Source of the DNA: Chloroflexota bacterium | GTDB taxonomy: Bacteria; Chloroflexota; Anaerolineae; Aggregatilineales; Phototrophicaceae | NCBI GenBank assembly: GCA_026707745.1 | Contig: JAPOWG010000019.1 | Span: forward strand, 27,464 to 91,463 | Direction: 5' to 3' | DNA: 64,000 nt | Shown: piece after piece, positions 1 to 7,958 of the stretch | Layout of the letters: every line of letters begins with the position of its first letter | Position numbering within the stretch: position 1 is the stretch's first letter | Translations under genes and position numbers: made by a program | The notes under the pieces: model-generated | What the model was told of the DNA's origin: nothing | Seen by the model: the letters and a program-made list of their open reading frames with translations, nothing else | Databases searched by the model: none

Positions 1-44
1 TGTTCGGGTTCGAGATAGGAAGCGATCAAGACTTTGAGCGACAT
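1..44 (-). CDS. possible D-2-hydroxyacid dehydrogenase, N-terminal fragment
   Basis: An ATG on the minus strand at 44 opens a frame that runs off the window edge and reads MSLKVLIASYLEPE. A short beta-strand of this kind ending in 'EPE' is typical of the first residues of D-isomer-specific 2-hydroxyacid dehydrogenases. Only 14 residues are visible and there is no clear ribosome-binding site, so this is a guess from the opening motif. If right, the gene lies downstream of the XRE-type regulator gene on the same strand. Confidence 0.3.
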   Translation of the reverse strand, partial: MSLKVLIASYLEPE

Positions 45-148
45 GGAGGATTCTCGACATGCGGGTGAACTCGGTCACAATGTAGTGCAATTCAATCTTC
101 GTGCCTAGCTTTGATCGTATGCCAGATTAGAGCGCAGGCGCCTCGGCC

Positions 149-1510
149 TTATCGGGATGACGCTAAGCCTCGGCGCGCTCGCTTGGCATCAATGAGGAAG
201 TCGGCGATCTCTTCATCAATCACCAGCGCGTTGGCGAGCCCGTTCCTGACAACCATTTCCGTTGCGGTCTTCTTGTGATCCCCGGTAGCGATGACCCAGA
301 CAAAGCCGTTGTTCCGTTCGATAACATCACGCAGCAGGTTGAGCGCGGGGGCATATACTTTGCGCTCCTGAATCGATTGAAACGAAGCATCACCGATGGC
401 TTGAGCATTGCTGCCAAGCATATATCCCAGCACCTCGCCCCTGAAGGATGCCGCCTTTCTGTCCAGTTTCAATTGTTCGTGCAGACTATGAAGAAATTTT
501 GGGCCGAAGGTGCGCCTTTTGGCGTGACCGTGCAAATCATGATTGTTGCTTGAGGATACCCCGCCAACTGTCATGAGGATTGCCCTGGCCACTCGCAATT
601 CTTCTATCGCCGCCGCTGCTTGAGTTTGGTGCGCGCTGAGATCATCCCCATACAAGTTTCTTTCTTCTGGAGGCAAGTAGGGTAAGTAAAACGCTCGCGT
701 GTTCGGATTGTGTTCAGCCAGCAATTTAACTGCCAGATTGGAAGAAACAGAAGCCGCCTCCTGCTGGTGGTTGTTCACTTCCATGGTGGACGACCAGTTA
801 ATGCTTTTGTACTGGTGTTGGCTGGGCGGAACCAACTCGGCGCAGCGATAGAGCGTATAGCCGGGTCCAATCCCGATCGCGCCCTCTTCAAGTGTTGGAA
901 AGACTTCTGTAGCAGCGGCAAATGCGAGGAACTCAATATTCAGCAAGTGCGAGGACACGCAACTCTTGTTGCTCCCGCGCCCCTTGGGAAGCTCAACGAC
1001 GATAACTTGTTTGAGGGAAGGTGAGTAAAGTTTTAGCAAGTCGTCTTCCAGCCGCCAATTTCGCCCAATCCTGTTCAGCTTCAGCGCGTTTGCGAATACT
1101 GCGGTGCGGAATGAACGTTCGAGACCAGCAATGGTTTGCCCCTTGAATCGTCCATATGGGCCCGTTAATTCGGACTCGCGCAAACCGTCCCGTACGACTG
1201 CCTCGAAGAATTGGATACCCTGGAGATATTCGTCGCTCAATTCTTCAGTCAGTTGCTCCGGGATATTCGTGGTCCAGCCAAACTCACCATGTTCATGGCG
1301 CTCGATACAGCCATGCTCATCCATGCCAAGCAAGTAATCGCTGCTCACGTCCAGGAAGCTACAGATTTCGACCAGCCTCGAAACCGACGGCATGGTTCCG
1401 TTCATCCAGTTTGCGACGCCGCTTTCAGACACCCTCAACCGACGCGCAAGCTCCCTTTGGGTAAAATTTTTCTTCTTAAGTATCTCTCTAAGTCTTCGTG
1501 AAAAGGTCAT
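149..1510 (-). CDS. XRE-family HTH protein with large uncharacterised C-terminal region
   Basis: The 453-residue product begins with a Cro/C1-type helix-turn-helix (about residues 5-62) containing FTQRELARRLRVSESGVANW and ending in the usual SSDYLLG. The remaining ~390 residues match no family I recognise; the end (GFVWVIATGDHKKTATEM) is mixed alpha/beta in character. It probably binds DNA through the N-terminus, with the C-terminal part sensing or acting on something unknown. It is divergent from the sugar importer at 1822, so it may regulate that operon or itself. An imperfect inverted repeat (CTCTTT/AAAGAG, 1516-1539) sits just upstream of the start beside an AGAGG ribosome-binding site. 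Far longer than a plain XRE regulator. Confidence 0.75.
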   Translation of the reverse strand: MTFSRRLREILKKKNFTQRELARRLRVSESGVANWMNGTMPSVSRLVEICSFLDVSSDYLLGMDEHGCIERHEHGEFGWTTNIPEQLTEELSDEYLQGIQFFEAVVRDGLRESELTGPYGRFKGQTIAGLERSFRTAVFANALKLNRIGRNWRLEDDLLKLYSPSLKQVIVVELPKGRGSNKSCVSSHLLNIEFLAFAAATEVFPTLEEGAIGIGPGYTLYRCAELVPPSQHQYKSINWSSTMEVNNHQQEAASVSSNLAVKLLAEHNPNTRAFYLPYLPPEERNLYGDDLSAHQTQAAAAIEELRVARAILMTVGGVSSSNNHDLHGHAKRRTFGPKFLHSLHEQLKLDRKAASFRGEVLGYMLGSNAQAIGDASFQSIQERKVYAPALNLLRDVIERNNGFVWVIATGDHKKTATEMVVRNGLANALVIDEEIADFLIDAKRARRGLASSR

Positions 1511-1821
1511 GAAACCTCTTTTTGGCGCGCACTAAAGAGATGCTCCCAACTACCTGGCGACAGTGAATGGGGTCACGTTTACGTACAGGCTTGTTGCAGA
1601 AGTTCTCTTTTGCGCCGCTTCCTGGAGGGTCGCTGCGTACAACTTCAATTGGCATGAATGCATGACAAAGAACTTCAGCAATATTGTACGTCGATATGCC
1701 AATTTCCTCAACAAAGCCACATGGAGTCATAACCGGTCTACAATATATGTCGGGAATTCGGCGTTGCCGGATCCCTTACCGCTCGAGAAATCTCTAGTAC
1801 CTATTTTGAAAGGACAAGCTC
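1511..1821. other. divergent intergenic region between XRE gene and sugar importer
   Basis: No convincing gene lies in these 311 bases. The left edge holds the inverted repeat CTCTTT (1516-1521) / AAAGAG (1534-1539), a possible autoregulatory site for the XRE gene. A TATATG box at 1744-1749 could be the -10 of the importer promoter, but no good -35 precedes it. AAGGA at 1810-1814 is the ribosome-binding site of the solute-binding-protein gene. Confidence 0.5.
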
Positions 1822-3171
1822 ATGAAAAGAATGTTAATCTTCGTTGTTTTGATTCTGTTCTTGTTTTCATCCCTGGCCCTGGCGCAGGATGACGACCGCG
1901 TGACTATCCGCTTCTGGCACGTTTGGGGCAACGTCACCTGGTTGCCCGACGTGGTGGAACCGGCCTTTGAAGCCGCCTTCCCGCAGTACGATCTGGAACT
2001 GCGTGTTTTGGATGGCTACCGCAACGCATATGATCTCTACACGCTGGCGCAGGAACAGGGCGATCCGCCCGAGCTTCTGCAAGGGACCTCAAGCAACACG
2101 CAGGCGCCCCGTGATACCGGTTTCTTCAAGCCTCTTCACGAAGCCATTGCCGGCCGTACCGAAATCAATGGCATACCCGTGCGGCTCGACGAGATTGTTG
2201 GCCCCGCTGCGATGTTCTTCCAGTTGGATGGCGAGTACTACGAACTGCCCTGGAATGCCTCGACGCCGATCGTCTTTGGCAACATGGATCTGCTCGTGGA
2301 AGCCGGCGTGGCCGAAGATGTCAACGATTTCGAAGCCATCCCATCGACCTGGGCGGAAGTCCACGAAGTCTGCGCCATCATCGTTGACAAGTTTCCTGAT
2401 GTAGACTGCATCAATTTCGGCGCAGGCGGCTGGTACTTTGAAAACGCGCTGGCGATGCAGGGCGCCTTTATGGCCAACAACGAGAACGGTCGCGGCGGCG
2501 GCTGTGTCACCGAGGTGCTATTTAACAGTCAGGAGGCAGTAGATTACCTGGCCTGGCACAAGAGCCTCGAGGACGCCGGCTATTGGGTCGATTATGGACG
2601 GGCCGAGTACGACATCAAATGGGCTGACAGCAAATTGGCATTGCATTTGAACTCCAGCGCCGCCGCCCGTAGTCGAGTGGAAATCGCTGAAGGCAACGGC
2701 TTCACCGTGGGCGCCGATCGCATGCCCTACAATCAGGATGTGGATTACGTCGGCAACATGATCGGCGGCGGGATGATCCTCTTGACCGCCGGCCTCGAGC
2801 CGGAAGTTGAAGAAGGCGCCTTGACCTTCCTCATGTATTTGCTGGAACCAGAGAACGTCGCCAACTGGCACAAGTCAACCGGCTACATTCCTGTTACGCA
2901 GTCCGGCTTTGACTTCCTGGAAGCGGAAGGCTGGTTCGAAGAAAACCCGACCTTTGCCGTTGCCACCAACCAATTGAACAATTCCGCCCGCGCCCCGCAG
3001 ACCGCCGGCGCGATCTTCGGCAGCTTCGCGCAGGTCTACCAGATGTATCGGGAAGTCTTCCAGAACATCCTCCGTAACGATGCCGATATCCAGGGGTCTC
3101 TGGATCGCCTGAAGGCGGAGGCCGACCTGCTAATCGAAGAATACAACTTGCTGGTGCCTTGCGAGGAATAG
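1822..3171 (+). CDS. ABC transporter sugar-binding protein (family 1)
   Basis: The 449-residue product starts with a clear signal peptide (residues 1-21, cleavage LALA|Q) and continues as a family 1 extracellular solute-binding protein. Typical features are TIRFWHVWG at the start of the mature chain and the aromatic-rich middle (WNASTPIVFGNMDLL). It should bind a sugar or sugar-like solute outside the membrane and deliver it to the two permeases that follow. There is no lipobox cysteine, so it is predicted to be released rather than lipid-anchored. AAGGA lies 7 nt before the ATG. A perfect palindrome follows 21 nt after the stop. The substrate cannot be read from the sequence. Confidence 0.88.
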   Translation: MKRMLIFVVLILFLFSSLALAQDDDRVTIRFWHVWGNVTWLPDVVEPAFEAAFPQYDLELRVLDGYRNAYDLYTLAQEQGDPPELLQGTSSNTQAPRDTGFFKPLHEAIAGRTEINGIPVRLDEIVGPAAMFFQLDGEYYELPWNASTPIVFGNMDLLVEAGVAEDVNDFEAIPSTWAEVHEVCAIIVDKFPDVDCINFGAGGWYFENALAMQGAFMANNENGRGGGCVTEVLFNSQEAVDYLAWHKSLEDAGYWVDYGRAEYDIKWADSKLALHLNSSAAARSRVEIAEGNGFTVGADRMPYNQDVDYVGNMIGGGMILLTAGLEPEVEEGALTFLMYLLEPENVANWHKSTGYIPVTQSGFDFLEAEGWFEENPTFAVATNQLNNSARAPQTAGAIFGSFAQVYQMYREVFQNILRNDADIQGSLDRLKAEADLLIEEYNLLVPCEE

Positions 3172-3192
3172 TAGACAAGACAACGCTTAAGA

Positions 3193-3214
3193 GGATGGGG
3201 CGATCGCCCCATCC
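3193..3214 (+). promoter_or_regulatory. hairpin after solute-binding-protein gene
   Basis: A 22-base perfect palindrome (arms GGATGGGGCGA and its complement, centred on GCGATCGC) begins 21 nt after the stop of the solute-binding-protein gene and 129 nt before the permease start. No T-run follows. It is better placed to protect the upstream message or attenuate readthrough than to end the operon. The function is inferred. Confidence 0.5.
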
Positions 3215-3342
3215 CCTACCTCATCATTGTTCAGCAGAGTTCGCGCATGGTCTTGGTCATGCGATAATCTGTGTGAACGCCACCTGCGGCGTTGCTCTAT
3301 TCGAGCGAATTGGCCGAGCGGCGCTAGGGAGGTGCCAAGACG

Positions 3343-4644
3343 GTGTCCGCATTCCTATTCACGATTCTCGCCTCCGCTCTGGGCGCGCTCGTTGTCGGCG
3401 CGATCCTAAAGCGGCGCGGGCGAGGATTGCGGGGCGGTATGGCGCTGGGCGCTATTGCCGGTTTACTCGGCAGCCTGGCGACCATGATCCCCTTGCAGTA
3501 CTGTGTCCTCGATCCCGAGCACCATATGTTCTTCAAGATCAGCGTTCTGGGGGGGACGATCACGGTCAACGCTGTGGCGCTCCTTGGGATCCTGCTGGTC
3601 ATCGTTGTGGCATGGGCCTTCGCACTGGCGATCGACAGACTGCGTCATCATTGGCGGGCGCGCAGCGGCACGGTATGGCAGGCGGACACGGCGCCGGGCA
3701 CCTTCGTCGGCTACGATTTCTCACCCTGGATTTTCCTGGCGCCGACCCTCGTCGGGCTGGTTGTTTTCACCTATTATCCGGCGGCGCAAAACTTCTTCCT
3801 GGGTACACAGATAGCGCGGCGCGGGGTGGCGAAAACGGCCTTTAATTGCCTGGATAATTTCGCCAGTCTGATTGCCAGCCGCTTGCAGGACGCCCACTAT
3901 TACATCTTGAGCGATGGCTTCGTCTGGCATGCCGAAAACGCTCGCTATCTGGCGGTTTTCGGCAACAGCTTATTTTTCTCTGTGTTTATTGTGATTGTCG
4001 CGAATGTGTTGGGACTGTCTATCGCCCTGCTGGCGTCACAGAAGATTCGCGGCGCGTCGGTTTATCGCACGCTGATGATCTGGCCTTATGCCATCTCCGG
4101 TGTCGTGGTCGGCATCGTTTTCGCGATCTTGCTGGGCGGTGGCGGATCGGGATTCATGAATCAAGTTTTGCGTCTCTTCGGCGCAGAGCCCGTTCCGTTT
4201 CTGTCCGATCCCTGGTGGGCGCGCGCCTCGGTAGTGGCGGCGGCTGCCTGGAACAAACTGGGATTCAACGTCCTGATTTATATCGCGGCGCTGCAGGCTG
4301 TGCCATTGGAACTGATGGAGGCCGCTGCGATCGATGGCGCCAATGCCTGGAAGCGCTTCCTTAATGTGACCATACCGATGATTTCTCCCTACATCTTTTT
4401 TGTCGTGTTTCTCAATCTGAATTACAGCTTTTTCGATCTCTATGCCGTTATTGACAACCTCACCGAGGGCGGACCGGTAAACGCGACGACAAACCTGGTC
4501 GTGGATATCATTCGCGTCGGCGTTGAAAGCCGCGATATAGGGAAAGCGGCGGCGCAATCCATCGTCTTGTTCATGGTGGTGGTCGGCCTCACCTACGTGC
4601 AGTTCCGCGTCATGGGCCGGCGCGTCACCTACGGGGCTGATTAA
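3343..4644 (+). CDS. sugar ABC transporter permease, MalF type, with N-terminal extension
   Basis: The start is GTG at 3343, chosen because AGGGAGG lies 8-10 nt upstream. The canonical MalF/UgpA-type core begins near residue 126 (FSPWIFLAPTLVGLVVF) and contains the EAA loop EAAAIDGANAWKRF near residues 325-339, which docks on the ATPase. Before it come about 125 extra residues with roughly three hydrophobic segments (near 4-20, 33-52 and 72-97), unusual for the family. It pairs with the next gene, which starts 1 nt after its stop. No ATPase gene is nearby, so a shared MsmK/UgpC-type ATPase must serve it. Confidence 0.88.
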   Translation: MSAFLFTILASALGALVVGAILKRRGRGLRGGMALGAIAGLLGSLATMIPLQYCVLDPEHHMFFKISVLGGTITVNAVALLGILLVIVVAWAFALAIDRLRHHWRARSGTVWQADTAPGTFVGYDFSPWIFLAPTLVGLVVFTYYPAAQNFFLGTQIARRGVAKTAFNCLDNFASLIASRLQDAHYYILSDGFVWHAENARYLAVFGNSLFFSVFIVIVANVLGLSIALLASQKIRGASVYRTLMIWPYAISGVVVGIVFAILLGGGGSGFMNQVLRLFGAEPVPFLSDPWWARASVVAAAAWNKLGFNVLIYIAALQAVPLELMEAAAIDGANAWKRFLNVTIPMISPYIFFVVFLNLNYSFFDLYAVIDNLTEGGPVNATTNLVVDIIRVGVESRDIGKAAAQSIVLFMVVVGLTYVQFRVMGRRVTYGAD

Positions 4645-4645
4645 C

Positions 4646-5524
4646 ATGACTGCCTTAACTCGCCGACGCGCGGTTGATCGACCGCCGCTGGTTCATCTTC
4701 TCCGCGAGCTAGTCACCGCCAATCGCTGGTATATCCATGTCCTCTTGTGGATCGCTGTGATATTCATGGGCTTTCCCCTGTTTTACGCGGCACTGGTCAG
4801 CACGCAAAACAATGCCCAGATGTTCCGATTGCAGATGATTCCAGGCGACTCTTTCAGCTTCAATTTGCAGACGGTGCTCGATCGCAACATCGCCCGTCTG
4901 ATGTTCAATACCTTTGCAGTGGCGACCATGATCACCCTTGGCAAAGTTGTCTTGTCGATCTTCAGTGGCATGGCGTTGGTCTATTTCCGCTTCCCCGCCA
5001 AGTCGCTCGTATTTGGATTTATCCTCGCTGCGCTGATGGTGCCGGGCGAGGTGACGATCATCGCTCTGTTCCGCTTGGTCGCTCTGGAATTAGGCTGGGG
5101 CAACACCTGGACTGCCCTGGTAGTGCCGGCTGTGGCAAGCCCTACCGGCGTATTTCTGTTTCGCCAGCATTTCGCCAGCATTACACCGGAACTGTCCGAA
5201 GCGGCGCAGCTGGATGGCGCGGGGCCGCTGCAATTCTTGCTGCGCGTCCTGGTGCCGCTCAGCCGAAACACGATAACTGCGCTGGTCGTCATCATGTTCA
5301 TCGGCGGCTGGAACAGCTATTTGTGGCCCCTGCTGATCGTCACCAATCCAGATCTGCAAGTGATCCAGGTGGGGCTGAGCACGCTGGACGATGGCGTGGA
5401 AATAGGACGTACCTGGGGGCCGATTATGCTGGGCGCCGTCATCGCGAGTATTCCGCCGATTGCGATCTTCGTGTTGATGCAAAAGCAATTCCTGCAGGGC
5501 TTCGCGCTCACGCGAAGCAAATAG
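4646..5524 (+). CDS. sugar ABC transporter permease, MalG type
   Basis: A 292-residue MalG/UgpE-type inner-membrane permease with six predicted membrane segments. The cytoplasmic EAA loop EAAQLDGAGPLQFLLR is near residue 184 and a typical C-terminus (FLQGFALTRSK) follows. The ATG is 1 nt after the stop of the partner permease, so the two are translated together. This is the last gene of the importer operon; the ATP-binding subunit is missing from the window. Family is certain, substrate unknown. Confidence 0.9.
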   Translation: MTALTRRRAVDRPPLVHLLRELVTANRWYIHVLLWIAVIFMGFPLFYAALVSTQNNAQMFRLQMIPGDSFSFNLQTVLDRNIARLMFNTFAVATMITLGKVVLSIFSGMALVYFRFPAKSLVFGFILAALMVPGEVTIIALFRLVALELGWGNTWTALVVPAVASPTGVFLFRQHFASITPELSEAAQLDGAGPLQFLLRVLVPLSRNTITALVVIMFIGGWNSYLWPLLIVTNPDLQVIQVGLSTLDDGVEIGRTWGPIMLGAVIASIPPIAIFVLMQKQFLQGFALTRSK

Positions 5525-5700
5525 CCGCTCGGCGGCAGCGAACAGGTCTGTCCCGCTCACGCAAAATTGTAAGTCTGCTTGACGCTCGTGCGCCGCAGTT
5601 AACATAAACAGAGCGATCGGCAGCGCCTGTACTCTTTGTTTTCCCGAAACTTGCGCGTCCAATTAAACCTGTGAATAAGCCGCTCAATTGGAGGAATTCG

Positions 5701-6474
5701 ATGCATTCGTTACGAATCGTCACGCAGAATATTTGGAACGTGAACGACCATTGGCAGGAGCGCGCCGATGCCATTGGGCAAAACATGCGCGAACTGGACG
5801 TCGATATCATCTGCATCCAGGAATCAGTGCCCGATCACTTCGAGTATCTCAAGTCCCACAGTTTTCGCGGTTTTCCTCATGCCTATTATGCAGCGAGTGA
5901 TGACGGCTCCCAAACGCCTCGGCCGCAGGGACTTGCGATATTCTCGCGACTGGCGGCGCTGGAGGACGGCAAGGTTGAAATCGGGCGCGAGCGCGAGATG
6001 AGCAATCCCTGGATGCGCAATCTGCAGTATATACGCGTGAAACTACCATCCGATCATTCCTTGGCCGTCTTCAATACACACCTGTTTATAAGCAGCACCC
6101 AGAAAAAGACGGGTATCGCGACCTGCGTAGAAGTGATGCAAAGAGAAGAATTTGCCGACTGCATACATGTATTGGCAGGCGATTTCAATATCAAACTCGA
6201 TACGCAACCAGACTATCTGGCGCCGCTTGCGGAGCAACAATATGCCGACATCTGGACCGCGAAAAATGGAGACAAGACGGGTTATACTGCTCCCCATGAC
6301 TTGGATCATCCACTTGACGAACGTATCGACGGACATTTTACGCAGCGGGACCAGCTTGATCGGGTGAAACGTGTCAAACTGGTCAATACCGAGCCGATCA
6401 ACGACGGCAGGCTATTGCTGTCGGATCACATCGGCGTGATGGCAGAATTGGACTTTGATGGCTCGACAAGCTAA
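5701..6474 (+). CDS. endonuclease/exonuclease/phosphatase-fold protein
   Basis: A 257-residue protein with the metal-dependent EEP fold shared by exonuclease III, DNase I and inositol-phosphatases. Visible motifs are TQNIWN at residue 8, CIQES with the Mg-binding Glu at 41, NTHLF, AGDFN near 158 and the terminal LSDHIG near 239. The ATG at 5701 is preferred over an upstream in-frame GTG because GGAGG lies 6 nt before it. No signal peptide is seen, so it acts in the cytoplasm. The fold is clear but the substrate (nucleic acid, phosphodiester or sugar phosphate) is not. Its end overlaps the possible start of the next gene by 20 nt. Confidence 0.8.
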   Translation: MHSLRIVTQNIWNVNDHWQERADAIGQNMRELDVDIICIQESVPDHFEYLKSHSFRGFPHAYYAASDDGSQTPRPQGLAIFSRLAALEDGKVEIGREREMSNPWMRNLQYIRVKLPSDHSLAVFNTHLFISSTQKKTGIATCVEVMQREEFADCIHVLAGDFNIKLDTQPDYLAPLAEQQYADIWTAKNGDKTGYTAPHDLDHPLDERIDGHFTQRDQLDRVKRVKLVNTEPINDGRLLLSDHIGVMAELDFDGSTS

Positions 6475-6925
6475 GTGCGGGAAACGGCCAAGGGAAGATC
6501 CTGTTCCCGGGGCCAGCGTGTCACTTGAAATGACCTATTGCAGCTTCTGTGGGCGCTTGAGCCAGCGCTGCGCCTGCCACGAGGCCGGCAGCGACCTTCA
6601 GCGCTTTCTGGAGCGCGGCGGCAAAAGCTATGCGCCTTACAAGCGAGACGCGCCCTACAAACGCGGCGTGCCGCCCCAAGTAAAGTCTGCCGAACGCAGG
6701 CATCTCCAGAAGCAATATAAAAACTGGCACACAATCTTGACAGAATCGAATGGCGAATGCTGCGCCAATTGCGGCGAGAGGAAGGACCTGGTATTGGACC
6801 ATGTCCTTCCGATCGCAAAAGGCGGCCTGTCGCGGCTGGACAACCTGCAACTGCTCTGTTCCACCTGCAATCGCATCAAAGGCAAATTGGCGATCGATTG
6901 CCGCCCGGCTAAGCATCGAGAATGA
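6455..6925 (+). CDS. HNH endonuclease with N-terminal zinc-finger-like motif
   Basis: The C-terminal half is an HNH nuclease module: a CxxC zinc knuckle (CANCGE), the catalytic LDHVLPIAKGG, then N and a second CxxC (LLCSTCN). The N-terminal part has a second cysteine cluster (YCSFCGRLSQRCAC) like a small treble-clef or C4 finger. The start is uncertain: ATG 6455 overlaps the preceding gene, and GTG 6518 or ATG 6530 would give shorter products that still include both zinc motifs. None has a good ribosome-binding site. The 3' end overlaps the convergent dioxygenase gene by 17 nt. Probably a stand-alone DNA nuclease; its role is not shown by the context. Confidence 0.75.
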   Translation: MMARQAKCGKRPREDPVPGASVSLEMTYCSFCGRLSQRCACHEAGSDLQRFLERGGKSYAPYKRDAPYKRGVPPQVKSAERRHLQKQYKNWHTILTESNGECCANCGERKDLVLDHVLPIAKGGLSRLDNLQLLCSTCNRIKGKLAIDCRPAKHRE

Positions 6926-7667
6926 AGCGATGGGCGGGGCCGAGGCGGGACAGGGTCCGCTCGCTGAGAAAGGCTTTCTGGTCCATTTGCTGGGCATTGT
7001 GGCGGCGCGTGAAATACGAGTGCAAGGCATAGCGCGGCGCATCGGTGTGGTTGGTCGTGCCGGCATGCCATAGATGCGAGTTGAAGATGACAACTGTGCC
7101 TGCGGCGCCGGTCAGCAGCATTTCCTGCGGGTGCTTCTCCCAAGGGTTGTCCATGACGTCGCCAGGCAGCTTACCCGACCGATGGGAACCGGGCACGACC
7201 CGCGTGGCGCCGTTGTCGGCGGTGAAATCCACCAGCAGCCAGATGGAATTACACACTTGAAAGTTCTTTGGATCGACGCCGCTGGACCAATCCGCATGGA
7301 AGGCTTGCACGCCATCGCCGGGCACAGACGCGCGACCGTTGAGCGATGACAGCTTGAAGTCCCCCTTGAGGACATGGTTCATCGCCGCCAGGACGCGAGG
7401 ATGGGTGAAGCAGATTTCAAAGAGCGGGTCCTTGTCGACGAGATTGGCCAGACGGACCGCTCCTTTTTCCTGCCCGAATTCGCTGCCGGCTGCCTTGCCT
7501 TCCTCGGCCATCAATTCCTGCACCCGTTCGCGGATGGCGCTCACTTCCTCCGGTGACAAGACAGCGGGCAAGGGCAAATATCCGCGCTCATCGAGTTGCT
7601 GAATCTCTTCGTCGCTCAGGGTGGCGTCTGTGACACCGAAAGTGGAAAGAGCGGTTTGCATGTCCAT
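6909..7667 (-). CDS. phytanoyl-CoA dioxygenase family protein
   Basis: A 252-residue Fe(II)/2-oxoglutarate-dependent oxygenase of the PhyH family. The facial triad is visible as HxD (FHADWS, His124 and Asp126) and the distal His201 (LWHAG). Arg212 (APRYAL) is the likely 2-oxoglutarate-binding residue. Full length for the family. AGGAA lies 8-10 nt before the ATG. It would hydroxylate a small organic molecule; bacterial members act on varied substrates, so phytanoyl-CoA itself should not be assumed. It is transcribed alone, convergent with the HNH gene and divergent from the second sugar importer. Confidence 0.85.
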   Translation of the reverse strand: MDMQTALSTFGVTDATLSDEEIQQLDERGYLPLPAVLSPEEVSAIRERVQELMAEEGKAAGSEFGQEKGAVRLANLVDKDPLFEICFTHPRVLAAMNHVLKGDFKLSSLNGRASVPGDGVQAFHADWSSGVDPKNFQVCNSIWLLVDFTADNGATRVVPGSHRSGKLPGDVMDNPWEKHPQEMLLTGAAGTVVIFNSHLWHAGTTNHTDAPRYALHSYFTRRHNAQQMDQKAFLSERTLSRLGPAHRFILDA

Positions 7668-7958
7668 GCTGGGGATTCCTGTCGCTGGGACTGTGGCGTC
7701 AATTAGAACACAACTGGTTCAATGGCGCTACTGATCGAAGCCCCTCCGTCATTTGGGGGCGCTGCCAGCAATAGGCTGTGCCTTCAGGCAATTCGGAATG
7801 AACAATATCATGCGACGCATTCACGAGACACGGCATTAGCAACTATTCGCTATCCGGTCGAAACGCGCTATACTAAATGGCGCTCCGGCGGAAGTGTTTT
7901 CCTTACCGTATGCCGGAAGCATATCTATCAATAATCATTCACTGGACAGGAGTATCTC

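Noticed and set aside
710-1024. Open frames on the plus strand opposite the XRE gene.
   Set aside because: They overlap a gene with a clear HTH domain, lack ribosome-binding sites and have no recognisable protein features.
1736-1749. A third copy of the FCD operator upstream of the first sugar importer (GGTCTACAATATATG).
   Set aside because: Only the right half-site matches; the left half does not pair, so it is not counted as an operator.
1754-1787. GAATTC, GGATCC and CTCGAG within 34 bases, resembling a cloning polylinker.
   Set aside because: The flanking sequence is continuous with normal intergenic DNA and there is no vector sequence; chance occurrence is the simplest explanation.
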